Below are positions 7,053 to 16,604 of a stretch of 32,373 nucleotides of DNA, in pieces. The translations under genes and the position numbers were made by a program. The notes under the pieces were generated by a model, which was given only the letters and a program-made list of their open reading frames with translations, was not told the DNA's origin and did no database searches. The DNA comes from Bacteroides sp. UBA1317. GTDB lineage: Bacteria > Bacteroidota > Bacteroidia > Bacteroidales > Bacteroidaceae. The stretch lies in assembly GCA_002307035.1 (NCBI GenBank), contig DBTL01000111.1, forward strand, positions 1 through 32,373, in the 5' to 3' direction. How positions within the stretch are numbered: position 1 is the first letter of the stretch; each line of letters starts with the position of its first letter.

Positions 7053-8771
7053 CTAGTATCCGGGATTCTGTTCTACATCAGCTTGATTCAAATCAATAGC
7101 AGCCTGGGGGATCGGACGGAGAGTCTTGTATTTACCGTCAGGACCCTTCATTGCTGATTCAAGGATACCATCCTCGTTATATTGAGTCGCATATTCCACT
7201 AATTTATGGGTCCGTTTCAAGTCCGTCCAACGCACATACTCACCGGCCAATTCACGAGCGCGTTCATCTAAGATAAAGTTAATATTGATATCACTGGCAG
7301 AAACAGCCATCTGTGTTGCATAACCTTCTCTGATTGTACCCGGGCGTTTACGGAGGTTATTAATCATTTGAGCTGCTTCTCCGGTTTTGCCCATTTTAAG
7401 ATAAGCCTCTGCTGCAATAAGGTATGCCTCTCCCAAGCGAGCAACTACTACATCGTGCATACTGCAAGTGGTGCTACGGTTCGAAATAGAAGCATCCGAA
7501 TAATCGTCAAACTTTTTGATGCAAGCTACACCGTAATCCTGAGAACGGCGATCTTTATAAGTTGCAGGAGCTCCGTTTGAAGGTGCAATGCCGCCATCAG
7601 CTATTGTCTTACTTACTATTGTATTTTTCTTGATGCCATATGGATCGTTTGCTTTCCAGGTAGCAATATCTTCATCAGTGGCCCAAGTAGGTGCGTAATA
7701 ATAAAGAATTGATGAAGAAGTTGGAGCTGAATAGTAGTCGAAATAGGCTTCATGGAACTCTAACATGAAAGTCTGCTCCAGACGAGCGTCCCCACGAGTA
7801 TATAACTGTTGTAGGCGAAGTGAAGGTGCAAAAGAGCCATCAATAGCTTTGTTTCTAGGCTTTTCAGAACCTCCTAAATAAGAACCGAATTGTGCTTGTT
7901 GGTAGGAGCCGTCACTGACGGGGTTTTCTACAGAAGCAGAACTAAACTGAATGCTCCAGAAGATTTCATTATTTTCTTCATTCTCAACATCAAAAGCTGT
8001 TTCAATAGAAATGGAAGGAATCTCGCTATTGATAGCCTGTAGAGCATATTTTGCTGCATTTTCAAAGTCGCTTGTCTGGGCAATGGTTTCCTCCTGAGCT
8101 TCGTAGTCAGAACCATCTAACCATCCACGAGTCAAATAAGTCTTTGCCAGATAGAAAGCGGCGGCTTGTTTATTTGCGCGTCCGGTTCCGGAATCGGAAC
8201 GCTCTAACAAATTAGAGTCATCAGATACCAGATAGGTAAATTCGTCAATAATGAATTTATAAACATCAGTCAAACTAGTCCGCTGATGATTCATCTCGGC
8301 ATAATCAAACATCTCGGTGTTCAGTGCAACAGGGCCAAATTGTTGAACTAATTGAAAATAGTACCAAGCACGAAGGAAACGAGCTTCATCTATGTACTGC
8401 GCACGCACGCTTGATTCAGCAGTGCTTTCGCCATATGCAATTACGCTGTTAGCTAATTGAATACCTTTGAAGCAATTAGCATAGAAATTTTTTATAATGC
8501 TTTCATCAGCAGTAAATGTATATTGGCTCATAACAACACCTTGACTTTTTCCGTCGGCATACAAGTCTGTACCTGCCACAAACAACTGTGGCTGCATATT
8601 ATACAACTCGCGTAAAGTTGAATATGCACTATTAGTCAGACTGGCAAAACCTGTTGTTGTTTGGTAAAATTGCGATGATGGAACATTGGATCTATTATCT
8701 TGATCAAGGAAGCCGGAGCAACTAGATAGAATTGCCAAGGCTAGTGCTACAATGAAATATTTTTTTTTCAT
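7053..8771 (-). CDS. susD: SusD/RagB-family outer-membrane glycan-binding lipoprotein
   Basis: 572 residues starting with a lipoprotein signal MKKKYFIVALALAILSSC, followed by SGFLDQD, the usual SusD N-terminus. The N-terminal helical region (TPR-like, about residues 30-330) and the C-terminal SusD domain, with LGEAYLIAAEAYLKMGKTGEA near residues 445-465 and WTDLKRT near 518, are recognisable. SusD proteins cap the SusC channel on the cell surface and hold oligosaccharides for import. The gene begins 12 nt after susC and sits directly upstream of the hydrolase. The symbol marks the family, not the starch-specific ancestor. Confidence 0.95.
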   Translation of the reverse strand: MKKKYFIVALALAILSSCSGFLDQDNRSNVPSSQFYQTTTGFASLTNSAYSTLRELYNMQPQLFVAGTDLYADGKSQGVVMSQYTFTADESIIKNFYANCFKGIQLANSVIAYGESTAESSVRAQYIDEARFLRAWYYFQLVQQFGPVALNTEMFDYAEMNHQRTSLTDVYKFIIDEFTYLVSDDSNLLERSDSGTGRANKQAAAFYLAKTYLTRGWLDGSDYEAQEETIAQTSDFENAAKYALQAINSEIPSISIETAFDVENEENNEIFWSIQFSSASVENPVSDGSYQQAQFGSYLGGSEKPRNKAIDGSFAPSLRLQQLYTRGDARLEQTFMLEFHEAYFDYYSAPTSSSILYYYAPTWATDEDIATWKANDPYGIKKNTIVSKTIADGGIAPSNGAPATYKDRRSQDYGVACIKKFDDYSDASISNRSTTCSMHDVVVARLGEAYLIAAEAYLKMGKTGEAAQMINNLRKRPGTIREGYATQMAVSASDININFILDERARELAGEYVRWTDLKRTHKLVEYATQYNEDGILESAMKGPDGKYKTLRPIPQAAIDLNQADVEQNPGY

Positions 8772-8783
8772 AACCGTTCTTTA

Positions 8784-11700
8784 TTAGAATTTTAAATTTA
8801 CGCCAATCTGATAAGTTCTTGAACTAACACCGCCTGTACCATCTCCTACAGATGCATCAGCCCATTCTGGATCGAATCCTTTATAGTTAGTGAATGTAAA
8901 CGGATTGATTAAATTTGCATAGATTCTCAAATTGGCAACATTAAGCTTAGATACCCATTTCTGAGGGAATGTATAGCCAAGAGTGATATTTTTAACTCTG
9001 ACAAATGAATTGTCTACGAAATTTTGTGAACGATCTTCATTATTACCACTTGTCCAGTAGGAACCGCCTCCTTTACCATTTCCCCCATTAGTTGGGAAGG
9101 GGTATTTTCCATAATGAGTAGCATCCTGATAGGTAATAGAACCGTCTGTTCCAAGGATGGGTGCTCCTTCCGGAATGTAGTAATCCATATTCAGGCGCAT
9201 CATTCCGCGCTGGCTATAGTCTACGAATTCACCCATAAACGGAGAATAAACCGTACCTCCCTGACTTGTATAAATACTTACTGAAAAATCTACATTTTTA
9301 TAAGCAAGATTAGAAACGAAGTTACCAGTCCAGCTCGGAGCACTATGGCCTAGAATCATTTTATCATTTGCATCGATCGTTCCGTTTTCATCTTTATCTA
9401 AGATTTTCATTTCACCTTCATAAAACTTTGTTTTCATTTTAGAATCTGTAGCATAAGCTTGTGCTTCTTCTCGGGTACAGATTCCTGTGTATTTATAACC
9501 ATAAACTACATCGATTGGATGTCCTATGAACCATTTGTTACCAACAAGATCCTCCTTTGCATCATTCAGCTCTTTAATGGAATTTATGTTACGTGCGAAA
9601 GAAAAAGTTGTCTCCCAATTCCAATCTTTATTGCGTACATTAATGGTGCTTAATTGAATCTCAATACCTTTGTTATTTACCTTACCTACGTTGTTTACAA
9701 TTGAACCTGTATAAGAGCCTAGTTCAAACGGAGTCTCCATTTCCATGAGTAAATCTTTGGAATCCTTGTTGTAAACATCTATAGAACCATTGATCCGATT
9801 ATTGAAAAAGCCGAAATCAAGTCCCAGATTCAGTTCTGTGGTTTTCTCCCATGTTAAATCGGAGTTAGTCATTGTATAGCCATAACCATTGGCTACTGAT
9901 GTTCCCATATTATAGTAGTACTTTATATTGGCTAAGGCCTGAGTATCATATGGACCAACGCCTGCATTGTTACCAGTAATACCAAAGCTGGTACGAAGCT
10001 TTAGGTTGTTTAACCATTCATTCGTTGGTTTCATAAACTTCTCTTCAGAGATGCGCCATGCTAAAGCTGCTGATGGGAACATTCCCCAACGGTTGTTTTT
10101 TTGAAATTTAGAACTTCCGTCCCAACGTGAAGATACTGTTGCCATATATCTTCCTTTATAAGAGTAGTTAACGCGCGCTACATACGAGAGCATCGACAGT
10201 TTTTTATAATAACTAGACTGACTTTGGACTGTGCCGGAAGCAAGATTGTACCAATCTACATCGAAAGGCATATCCACAACATTAATGTAATCGCCTTCTA
10301 ATTTCTGTTGATAAACACTGAATAAAGCCAATGCATTGAGACTATGGTCACCAAATGTTTTGGAATAGTTTGCCTGAGTATCCCACGTATAAGAAAAAAT
10401 CTGGTCGTTATAATTTTCAGCCATATTGGTCTTGCCCGAACGAGCTTGCGTTTGACTATTGTAGAAAGTACCACGATGTGTTTTCGAATACATTGGAGAG
10501 AAAGTTGTCTTTAAAATTACTTCTTTAATCGGGCTGTACTGAAAATATAGATTTGCCATAGCATCATAAGCGCGGGTATCATCTTTTGAATTTTCACGAT
10601 CTACAACTGGATTGATAGAGGAAGTTGGACCTCCACCATTGGGATAAATGGCAGCATCTTTGCCTGGTTGTACTATTAATTGACCAGCATTTTCTCCTTC
10701 CCAATAATAACAAGGCATAGTTGGTGTCATACGAAATCCTTCCAGAATGGAATTGCTGCTACCACTTCTTTTTATGGAGGTTGACATGTTGGTAGAGAAG
10801 CCTGCAGATATTTTATCTGAGATTTTATGATCAATAGCAGCTTTTAAATTCCATCGTTCGTAACCATCGTATAGAATACCTTTCTCATTTTGATAACCTA
10901 GACCGATACGATAGCTTATGTTTTTAGCATTTCCTGCAATATTCAGAAAATGATTTTGTTGTGAACCGTCACGGGTAACGATGTCAGTCCAGTCCGTGTA
11001 GTTCTTATTGGCATACATATCTTTAATAACTTGGCTGTTTCCTCCCCAAAAATTTAAGAAATTAGCCTGTGTCATTTCCCATTTTGTCAAACCGGTGGAT
11101 GCATCTAAGGATGATACTAAATAGCGGGAAAAACGGAATTTTAAGAATTCATCTCCATTCATGAAGTCTGGCATGTTGGCGGTTGTTTTCACTCCGTAAT
11201 AGCCATCATAACTTACAGTTGTTTTTGCAACATTAGAATCGCCTTTTTTAGTGGTAATCATAACTACGCCATTGGTGGCTCTGGAACCGTAGATGGCAGT
11301 GGAAGAGGCATCTTTTAATATATCGACCTTTTCGATGTCCATTGGGTTTAGAAAGTTCATGTTATCACAAACTACGCCATCAATAACATACAATGGCTCA
11401 CCACCACTTAATGAACTTTTACCGCGAATTTGAATATTAAAACCATCACCGGCACGGCTGGAAGATTGGGAAATATTTACGCCGGCAACTTGTCCCTGCA
11501 AACTTTCCATTAGTGAAGTAGAGCCTTTAGCTGAAATATTTTCAGCTTTCACGCTACCAACGGAACCTGTTAAATCGGATTTTTTCACAACGCCATAACC
11601 TACGACAACCACTTCATCCAATAATTTATTATCAGAGAGCATGATTATAGATAACTTTTGTTGATTGCTAATCTTCACTTCTTGTTTTTTGTAACCAACA

Positions 11701-12023
11701 TAAGAAATGATAAGTGTCCCATCAGCAGGTACATCTAATGTGAAATTACCATCCAAATCTGTGATGATTCCATTGGTCGTTCCTTTCACCAATATAGAAA
11801 CTCCAATTAATGCTTCGCCGTTTTCGTCGACAACATTACCACTGATTTTTCGATTTTGATGGACGGATTGTTCGATAGAAGAATTCAGGATTTTGCCTTC
11901 AGCCTTAGCAGATAATGGCAAAGAGATTAATCCAAGAGAAAGTCCATAAATGAACCAAATTCTTTTCGGAAAATGCCCCTTATTATTAAATAAGGATAGC
12001 TTTAATTTACCTTTTCTTTTCAT
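8784..12023 (-). CDS. susC: SusC/RagA-family TonB-dependent outer-membrane transporter
   Basis: I chose the ATG at 12023 (MKRKGKLKLSL) over the in-frame ATG at 12068, because the -7 box TAAATTTG covers 12067-12074 and an upstream start would lie inside the promoter. This gives 1079 residues. A long signal peptide ends near SAKA-EG (residue about 41). A carboxypeptidase-D-like regulatory domain follows at about residues 58-140 (KISGNVVDENGEALIGVSI). Then come DEVVVVGYG, the plug domain (IQIRGKSS, PLYVIDGVV) and a beta-barrel ending in the aromatic RTYQIGVNLKF. SusC imports oligosaccharides across the outer membrane with TonB energy. It is the first gene of the unit, with susD and the hydrolase behind it. 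Confidence 0.95.
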   Translation of the reverse strand: MKRKGKLKLSLFNNKGHFPKRIWFIYGLSLGLISLPLSAKAEGKILNSSIEQSVHQNRKISGNVVDENGEALIGVSILVKGTTNGIITDLDGNFTLDVPADGTLIISYVGYKKQEVKISNQQKLSIIMLSDNKLLDEVVVVGYGVVKKSDLTGSVGSVKAENISAKGSTSLMESLQGQVAGVNISQSSSRAGDGFNIQIRGKSSLSGGEPLYVIDGVVCDNMNFLNPMDIEKVDILKDASSTAIYGSRATNGVVMITTKKGDSNVAKTTVSYDGYYGVKTTANMPDFMNGDEFLKFRFSRYLVSSLDASTGLTKWEMTQANFLNFWGGNSQVIKDMYANKNYTDWTDIVTRDGSQQNHFLNIAGNAKNISYRIGLGYQNEKGILYDGYERWNLKAAIDHKISDKISAGFSTNMSTSIKRSGSSNSILEGFRMTPTMPCYYWEGENAGQLIVQPGKDAAIYPNGGGPTSSINPVVDRENSKDDTRAYDAMANLYFQYSPIKEVILKTTFSPMYSKTHRGTFYNSQTQARSGKTNMAENYNDQIFSYTWDTQANYSKTFGDHSLNALALFSVYQQKLEGDYINVVDMPFDVDWYNLASGTVQSQSSYYKKLSMLSYVARVNYSYKGRYMATVSSRWDGSSKFQKNNRWGMFPSAALAWRISEEKFMKPTNEWLNNLKLRTSFGITGNNAGVGPYDTQALANIKYYYNMGTSVANGYGYTMTNSDLTWEKTTELNLGLDFGFFNNRINGSIDVYNKDSKDLLMEMETPFELGSYTGSIVNNVGKVNNKGIEIQLSTINVRNKDWNWETTFSFARNINSIKELNDAKEDLVGNKWFIGHPIDVVYGYKYTGICTREEAQAYATDSKMKTKFYEGEMKILDKDENGTIDANDKMILGHSAPSWTGNFVSNLAYKNVDFSVSIYTSQGGTVYSPFMGEFVDYSQRGMMRLNMDYYIPEGAPILGTDGSITYQDATHYGKYPFPTNGGNGKGGGSYWTSGNNEDRSQNFVDNSFVRVKNITLGYTFPQKWVSKLNVANLRIYANLINPFTFTNYKGFDPEWADASVGDGTGGVSSRTYQIGVNLKF

Positions 12024-12066
12024 GTTCTTCGTATTAGAGATTATTTGGGTAACTATATTGAATGCC

Positions 12067-12074
12067 AAATTTAG
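12067..12074 (-). promoter_or_regulatory. -7 box of the susC promoter
   Basis: On the minus strand this reads TAAATTTG, an exact match to the Bacteroides -7 consensus TAnnTTTG, and places the transcript start near 12060, about 37 nt before the chosen susC ATG. I see no clear TTTG at -33, as expected for a promoter that needs an activator. Confidence 0.6.
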
Positions 12075-12175
12075 GTGGAAAACATTCTTTAGCGGTGTAA
12101 AATCTAACAGGTTTGATGGAAAATCTATCTAAATAGAATAGAGAATAGATGAAACAGGGCTTCAAGGTATATTTT

Positions 12176-12195
12176 AATCAAAATGAATTTTGATT
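12176..12195. promoter_or_regulatory. Palindrome in the susC-HTCS divergent promoter region
   Basis: AATCAAAATGAATTTTGATT has 9-bp arms around a 2-nt centre. It lies about 100 bp upstream of the susC -7 box and 60 bp upstream of the HTCS ATG, a plausible place for a regulator-binding site. Which regulator uses it is not shown by the sequence. Confidence 0.45.
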
Positions 12196-12254
12196 GATGG
12201 GCATTTTACTTTATTTTAGCCAGCTAAATAAAAACACACATTGTCAAGACCTCT

Positions 12255-15200
12255 ATGAGAAGACTATTCTATAATTTTCAACCTGCTTTCGGTATAGCTT
12301 TGATTTGTTTATTTATCGTTGCTTTACCTATTATTGGGATAAATGTGCCTCGGAAATTTTCTGTAACTTATTTTTCTTCTCAAAACGGAGTTGAAGATGG
12401 TTTGGTGAATCATATTATTCAAGATCAAAAAGGTTTGTTATGGTTTGCCACATGGAATGGACTTTATCGATTTGATGGATATAATTTTAAAAATTATAAA
12501 TCAAATACGGAAGATCGGAAAGGGCTTACAAACGATCGGTTGCTGCATATCAATGAAGACAAATATGGTTGTATATGGGTGCTGTGTTATGATTCGACTA
12601 CTTATCGTTTCAATCCGAGTAGGGAGATCTTTGAGCCTATTCAGAGGGGGACATTAAATAAGTTCCAATCCATTCAGGTCTTTCCGAATGGTATCGTTTG
12701 GCTTTTGAGAAAAGACGGTAGTGCAATACGAGCACAAACTGATGCTAAAGATTTAGCTTTGACTCTTCAATCTTATTCAATGAAAGAGAAGACGATACCT
12801 TCAGGTAAAATTCATTCGGTGTTTATGGATTCAAAACTTCATGAATGGATACTAACGGATAATGGACTTTATTTTTTGCACAATTCCCAACTGTCAACTA
12901 TTGTTTCAGGGAACTCTCAATCAGGAAAAAGAGCTGCCTTCTATTCAGTGGCTGAGCAGAACGGAAAATTATCATTTGGTTCTAATTATGGGAAATTTTA
13001 TGAATATTCGTTAGCAAGAGATCTGCTGGAATGCAAACAGTTAAAAACGGTAGCGTCCATTATTTCTGTCTTAAATGTTAAAGATAAAACGGTATATATC
13101 ACCGATAAAGACGGATTCTTTATTAATAATTCAAGAGAGCTGTCCAGGCATTTTGTGCTTAGTAGTTTGACTGAACTAAAAGACAAAGCTATCGAATCGG
13201 CTCAGATTACTCGTAACGGGCTTCTTTGGTTAACCCATTCTATGCCGGGGGTTACCCTATTTGACCTACAAACGCAAAAACTAACTTTTATTGAGAGCAA
13301 GGATGAGCTGGGCAGGCCACTTAATACTGAAAGCGGATTCTTAGCCATTGAAGATCGAAATGGCATATTATGGATTCATCCGAAAGGAGGAGGCTTTTCT
13401 TATTATGATCCTCAGCGTAAACAGCTTGTTCCTTTTAATACGACAGATAAAAGCATTAAATGGAAATCGAATGATCGTTGTTTTGCCGCTTTTGCTGATA
13501 GGCAGGGCAATTTATGGATGAGTACGCAATTGGATAGACTTAAACGTATTACATTTCTGCCCGACAAATTTCATATTTATACGCCCGATGCAAAAGATAT
13601 TGAGTTGCCTGACAATGAAGTCAGAGCTCTTTATATTGATCAGAAAAACAGAATTTGGACGGGAACCAGAGATCAAAATGTGTCCATTTATGATTCACAA
13701 TTAAATTTGATTCATCGATTCAAGTTGGGAAAGGTCTATGCAATCATGGAGGCTAAAGAAGGTTCTTTTTGGATATCAACCAAAGGAGAAGGTCTGACTA
13801 AAGCTTCCGAAAGTACTCCCGGTAAGTTTGACTTTAAACGATACCGATACAATGCAAATGATCTTTTTTCTCTTAGTAGTGATAATATTTATTACACATT
13901 TCAGGATAGTAAAAAAAGAATTTGGATTGCCACATATGGTGGAGGGTTGAATTTGGCTCTAAACAGTTCAAGCGGGTCCCTACGTTTCATCAACTACCGG
14001 AATCGATTAAAGAGATACCCCATTGATCGTTTTTATAAAGTAAGGCATATCACAGAGGATACTAAAGGGCGTATCTTGGTATCTACAACAGCAGGCATTT
14101 TACTTTTTGACGGAACATTTAAAAGACCGGAAGATATAACCTTTCATGTCATCTGTCGGAAACAGGGTGATATTAATAGCCTTAGTAATAACGATGTGCA
14201 AATGGTTACATGCACGGACAAAGGACAGGTATTGGCGATTACCTATGGGGGAGGCTTGAATGAGCTTATTAAAACAGGTGATTACTCGTTCAAATGCAAA
14301 TCGTTTACACAAAAGAACGGACTCATCTCAGATATTATCTACTCCATGCAGGAAGATCGGTATGGAAATTTGTGGCTGGCCACTGGTGGTGGTTTAGTTA
14401 AATTCATTGCGGCACAAGAACAAATTCAGTATCCCAATGAGCATATAGCCTTTAATATGCACTTTAGTGAAGGTGTAGGGGCAACAAATGGGGAGCAAAT
14501 CTATTTTGGAACCAATAGAGGGTTGTTTCATTTTACGCCGGAGAAGATTCATAAAACAACTTTTGTCCCTCGTATCTTTTTTTCTTCTGTATGGGTGGAT
14601 AATCAAGAACTAACTCCAAAGAACGCACCTTCAATTCTCACAACCAGCCTTGATAACATCTCTCATCTAACTTTACCTTCGAATAATCACTCCTTAAGAT
14701 TGGCTTTTTCTGCATTGGATATGACCAATACAGAATATATTCAATATGCTTATATGCTTGAGGGATTTGATACCAACTATCGTCAGGCAGGTAATGGACG
14801 TGAAGCTAATTATACCAATTTGCCTCCCGGAAACTATACTTTTCGTGTTAAATCAACAAACAACGAAGGGGTATGGGGCAATAATGAAAGAGCTTTGTCT
14901 ATTGAAGTCTTGCCTACTTTTAATGAAACGTTGTTTGCTCAATTGCTCTATTTTGCTTTGGCATTCCTCTTTATCGTAGGAGGAGTGTATATCTATACCG
15001 TATTCTATAGAATGAAACATAAGGCGAGGAATGAAGAATATCTGACGCAGCTAAAGCTAAGCTTCTTTACTAATGTTTCCCATGAATTACGAACTCCGTT
15101 GACGCTCATCACGGGCCCCCTGGAAGTCGTTCTTAAAAATGAGAATCTATCCGAGAAGGTGAAAGATACATTGAATATTATAAAAAAAAATTGCGATCGT

Positions 15201-16604
15201 ATGCAGCGGCTCGTGGGACAGATATTGGACTTTAGCAAAATACAAGATAATAAAATGAAACTTAGAGTTCAGCGCGTGGATATTGTAAACTTTACCCGAG
15301 AGATTACGCGCTATTTTGCAGCTCTTGCCAAAGAGAGGCATATTACTCTGACATTTATCGCTGAACCAACAAGTTGCTATATCTGGCTTGATGCAGACAA
15401 TATAGAAAAGGTTCTTTTTAATCTATTATCCAATGCATTTAAATATACTCCCGATGAGAAATGTATATGCGTAAATATCTTAGAGAGGACCGATTGTATC
15501 ATCATTCAGATTACAGATCAAGGTATTGGTATTCAAAAAGAAAAACAAAAAAGTATTTTTAATCGATTTGAAAACTTGGTGCAAGAGAATTTTCAAGCGG
15601 TTATGAGTTCTGGTATAGGATTATCTGTGGCTAAGGAACTGGTAGAAATGCACCACGGTGATATTGCTGTTGAAAGTGAATCGGGCAAGGGAAGTACATT
15701 TTCTGTTAGGTTGTTGAAAGGCAAGAATCATTATCCTGCAGACACTGAATATATATTATCTGACTTGGACGAACCCGAGATTGAAGCAAGATCTGAAGAA
15801 CAGGCCACAGAGACTACTGCGATGAATATGCTACTCATGCTCATCGTAGAAGATAATCATGAGCTTAGGGCATTCATTAAACAAATCTTTCAGGATAAAT
15901 TTCGTGTCATTGAGGCCCAGGATGGAAGTGAAGGACTTGAAAAAGCATTCTCTTGCTTACCGGATATAATTATCACAGATATTATGATGCCTGTAAAAGA
16001 TGGCATCCAAATGTTACAGGAGCTAAGGAATGACGAAAGGACTTCTCATATACCTGCAATCGTATTAACGGCTAAAGCAGATATGGATAGTGTTCTGACC
16101 GGCATTCAGACGGGTGCAGATGATTATATAACCAAACCATTCAGCGTCAGCTATCTACAAGCAAAAGTCGATAATCTTTTAGCTCAGCGGAAGAAATTAC
16201 AAGCTTATTATTGTAGCAATAAATCGATTTTTAAAAATGCTCTGAAAGAAGAAACGACTCTTATGTTATCGAGTAGAGATACTGCCTTTCTAACAAAACT
16301 GGCTGAGATAATGGAGCAGCAAATAAGTAATGCCGACTTAGATGTAGACTATCTGGTTAGCTGCTTCAGTCTGAGTCGGACAAATTTCTTTCATAAGCTT
16401 AAGTCTTTAACAGGTCTTGCTCCTATCATGTATATTAGAGAAATACGTATGCAAAAAGCTGCTGAATTAATAAAAGAAAAGCAGTACTCTATGGCAGAAA
16501 TTGCTTATATGGTAGGTTATAGCGATCCTCATTATTTCAGCAAAAGCTTTAAGGCTTTTTGGGGTATGAATTCTACTGAATATGCTAAACAGCTAAATGA
16601 ATAA
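12255..16604 (+). CDS. Hybrid two-component system regulator (HTCS) of the polysaccharide locus
   Basis: 1449 residues with the full HTCS layout in one chain. An N-terminal membrane/signal segment is at about 12-30. The periplasmic sensor has two-propeller repeats (LLWFATWNGLYRFDG and many similar blades, about 40-780) and a Y_Y_Y domain (about 790-885). A transmembrane helix lies near 894-916. The HisKA phospho-acceptor is H943 in SHELRTPL; the HATPase has NLLSNAFKYTP and DQGIGI. The receiver has phospho-acceptor D1242 (ITDIMMP) and TAKAD/KPF. An AraC-type DNA-binding domain fills about 1345-1447. HTCS proteins bind an oligosaccharide in the periplasm and switch on the adjacent susCD operon. 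It is divergent from susC, and its 3' end overlaps the MFS gene by 20 bp, tail to tail. Confidence 0.95.
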   Translation: MRRLFYNFQPAFGIALICLFIVALPIIGINVPRKFSVTYFSSQNGVEDGLVNHIIQDQKGLLWFATWNGLYRFDGYNFKNYKSNTEDRKGLTNDRLLHINEDKYGCIWVLCYDSTTYRFNPSREIFEPIQRGTLNKFQSIQVFPNGIVWLLRKDGSAIRAQTDAKDLALTLQSYSMKEKTIPSGKIHSVFMDSKLHEWILTDNGLYFLHNSQLSTIVSGNSQSGKRAAFYSVAEQNGKLSFGSNYGKFYEYSLARDLLECKQLKTVASIISVLNVKDKTVYITDKDGFFINNSRELSRHFVLSSLTELKDKAIESAQITRNGLLWLTHSMPGVTLFDLQTQKLTFIESKDELGRPLNTESGFLAIEDRNGILWIHPKGGGFSYYDPQRKQLVPFNTTDKSIKWKSNDRCFAAFADRQGNLWMSTQLDRLKRITFLPDKFHIYTPDAKDIELPDNEVRALYIDQKNRIWTGTRDQNVSIYDSQLNLIHRFKLGKVYAIMEAKEGSFWISTKGEGLTKASESTPGKFDFKRYRYNANDLFSLSSDNIYYTFQDSKKRIWIATYGGGLNLALNSSSGSLRFINYRNRLKRYPIDRFYKVRHITEDTKGRILVSTTAGILLFDGTFKRPEDITFHVICRKQGDINSLSNNDVQMVTCTDKGQVLAITYGGGLNELIKTGDYSFKCKSFTQKNGLISDIIYSMQEDRYGNLWLATGGGLVKFIAAQEQIQYPNEHIAFNMHFSEGVGATNGEQIYFGTNRGLFHFTPEKIHKTTFVPRIFFSSVWVDNQELTPKNAPSILTTSLDNISHLTLPSNNHSLRLAFSALDMTNTEYIQYAYMLEGFDTNYRQAGNGREANYTNLPPGNYTFRVKSTNNEGVWGNNERALSIEVLPTFNETLFAQLLYFALAFLFIVGGVYIYTVFYRMKHKARNEEYLTQLKLSFFTNVSHELRTPLTLITGPLEVVLKNENLSEKVKDTLNIIKKNCDRMQRLVGQILDFSKIQDNKMKLRVQRVDIVNFTREITRYFAALAKERHITLTFIAEPTSCYIWLDADNIEKVLFNLLSNAFKYTPDEKCICVNILERTDCIIIQITDQGIGIQKEKQKSIFNRFENLVQENFQAVMSSGIGLSVAKELVEMHHGDIAVESESGKGSTFSVRLLKGKNHYPADTEYILSDLDEPEIEARSEEQATETTAMNMLLMLIVEDNHELRAFIKQIFQDKFRVIEAQDGSEGLEKAFSCLPDIIITDIMMPVKDGIQMLQELRNDERTSHIPAIVLTAKADMDSVLTGIQTGADDYITKPFSVSYLQAKVDNLLAQRKKLQAYYCSNKSIFKNALKEETTLMLSSRDTAFLTKLAEIMEQQISNADLDVDYLVSCFSLSRTNFFHKLKSLTGLAPIMYIREIRMQKAAELIKEKQYSMAEIAYMVGYSDPHYFSKSFKAFWGMNSTEYAKQLNE

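Noticed and set aside
8784..12068. Upstream ATG at 12068 as the susC start
   Set aside because: The -7 box lies across this ATG, and the added 15 residues precede a complete signal peptide starting at 12023.
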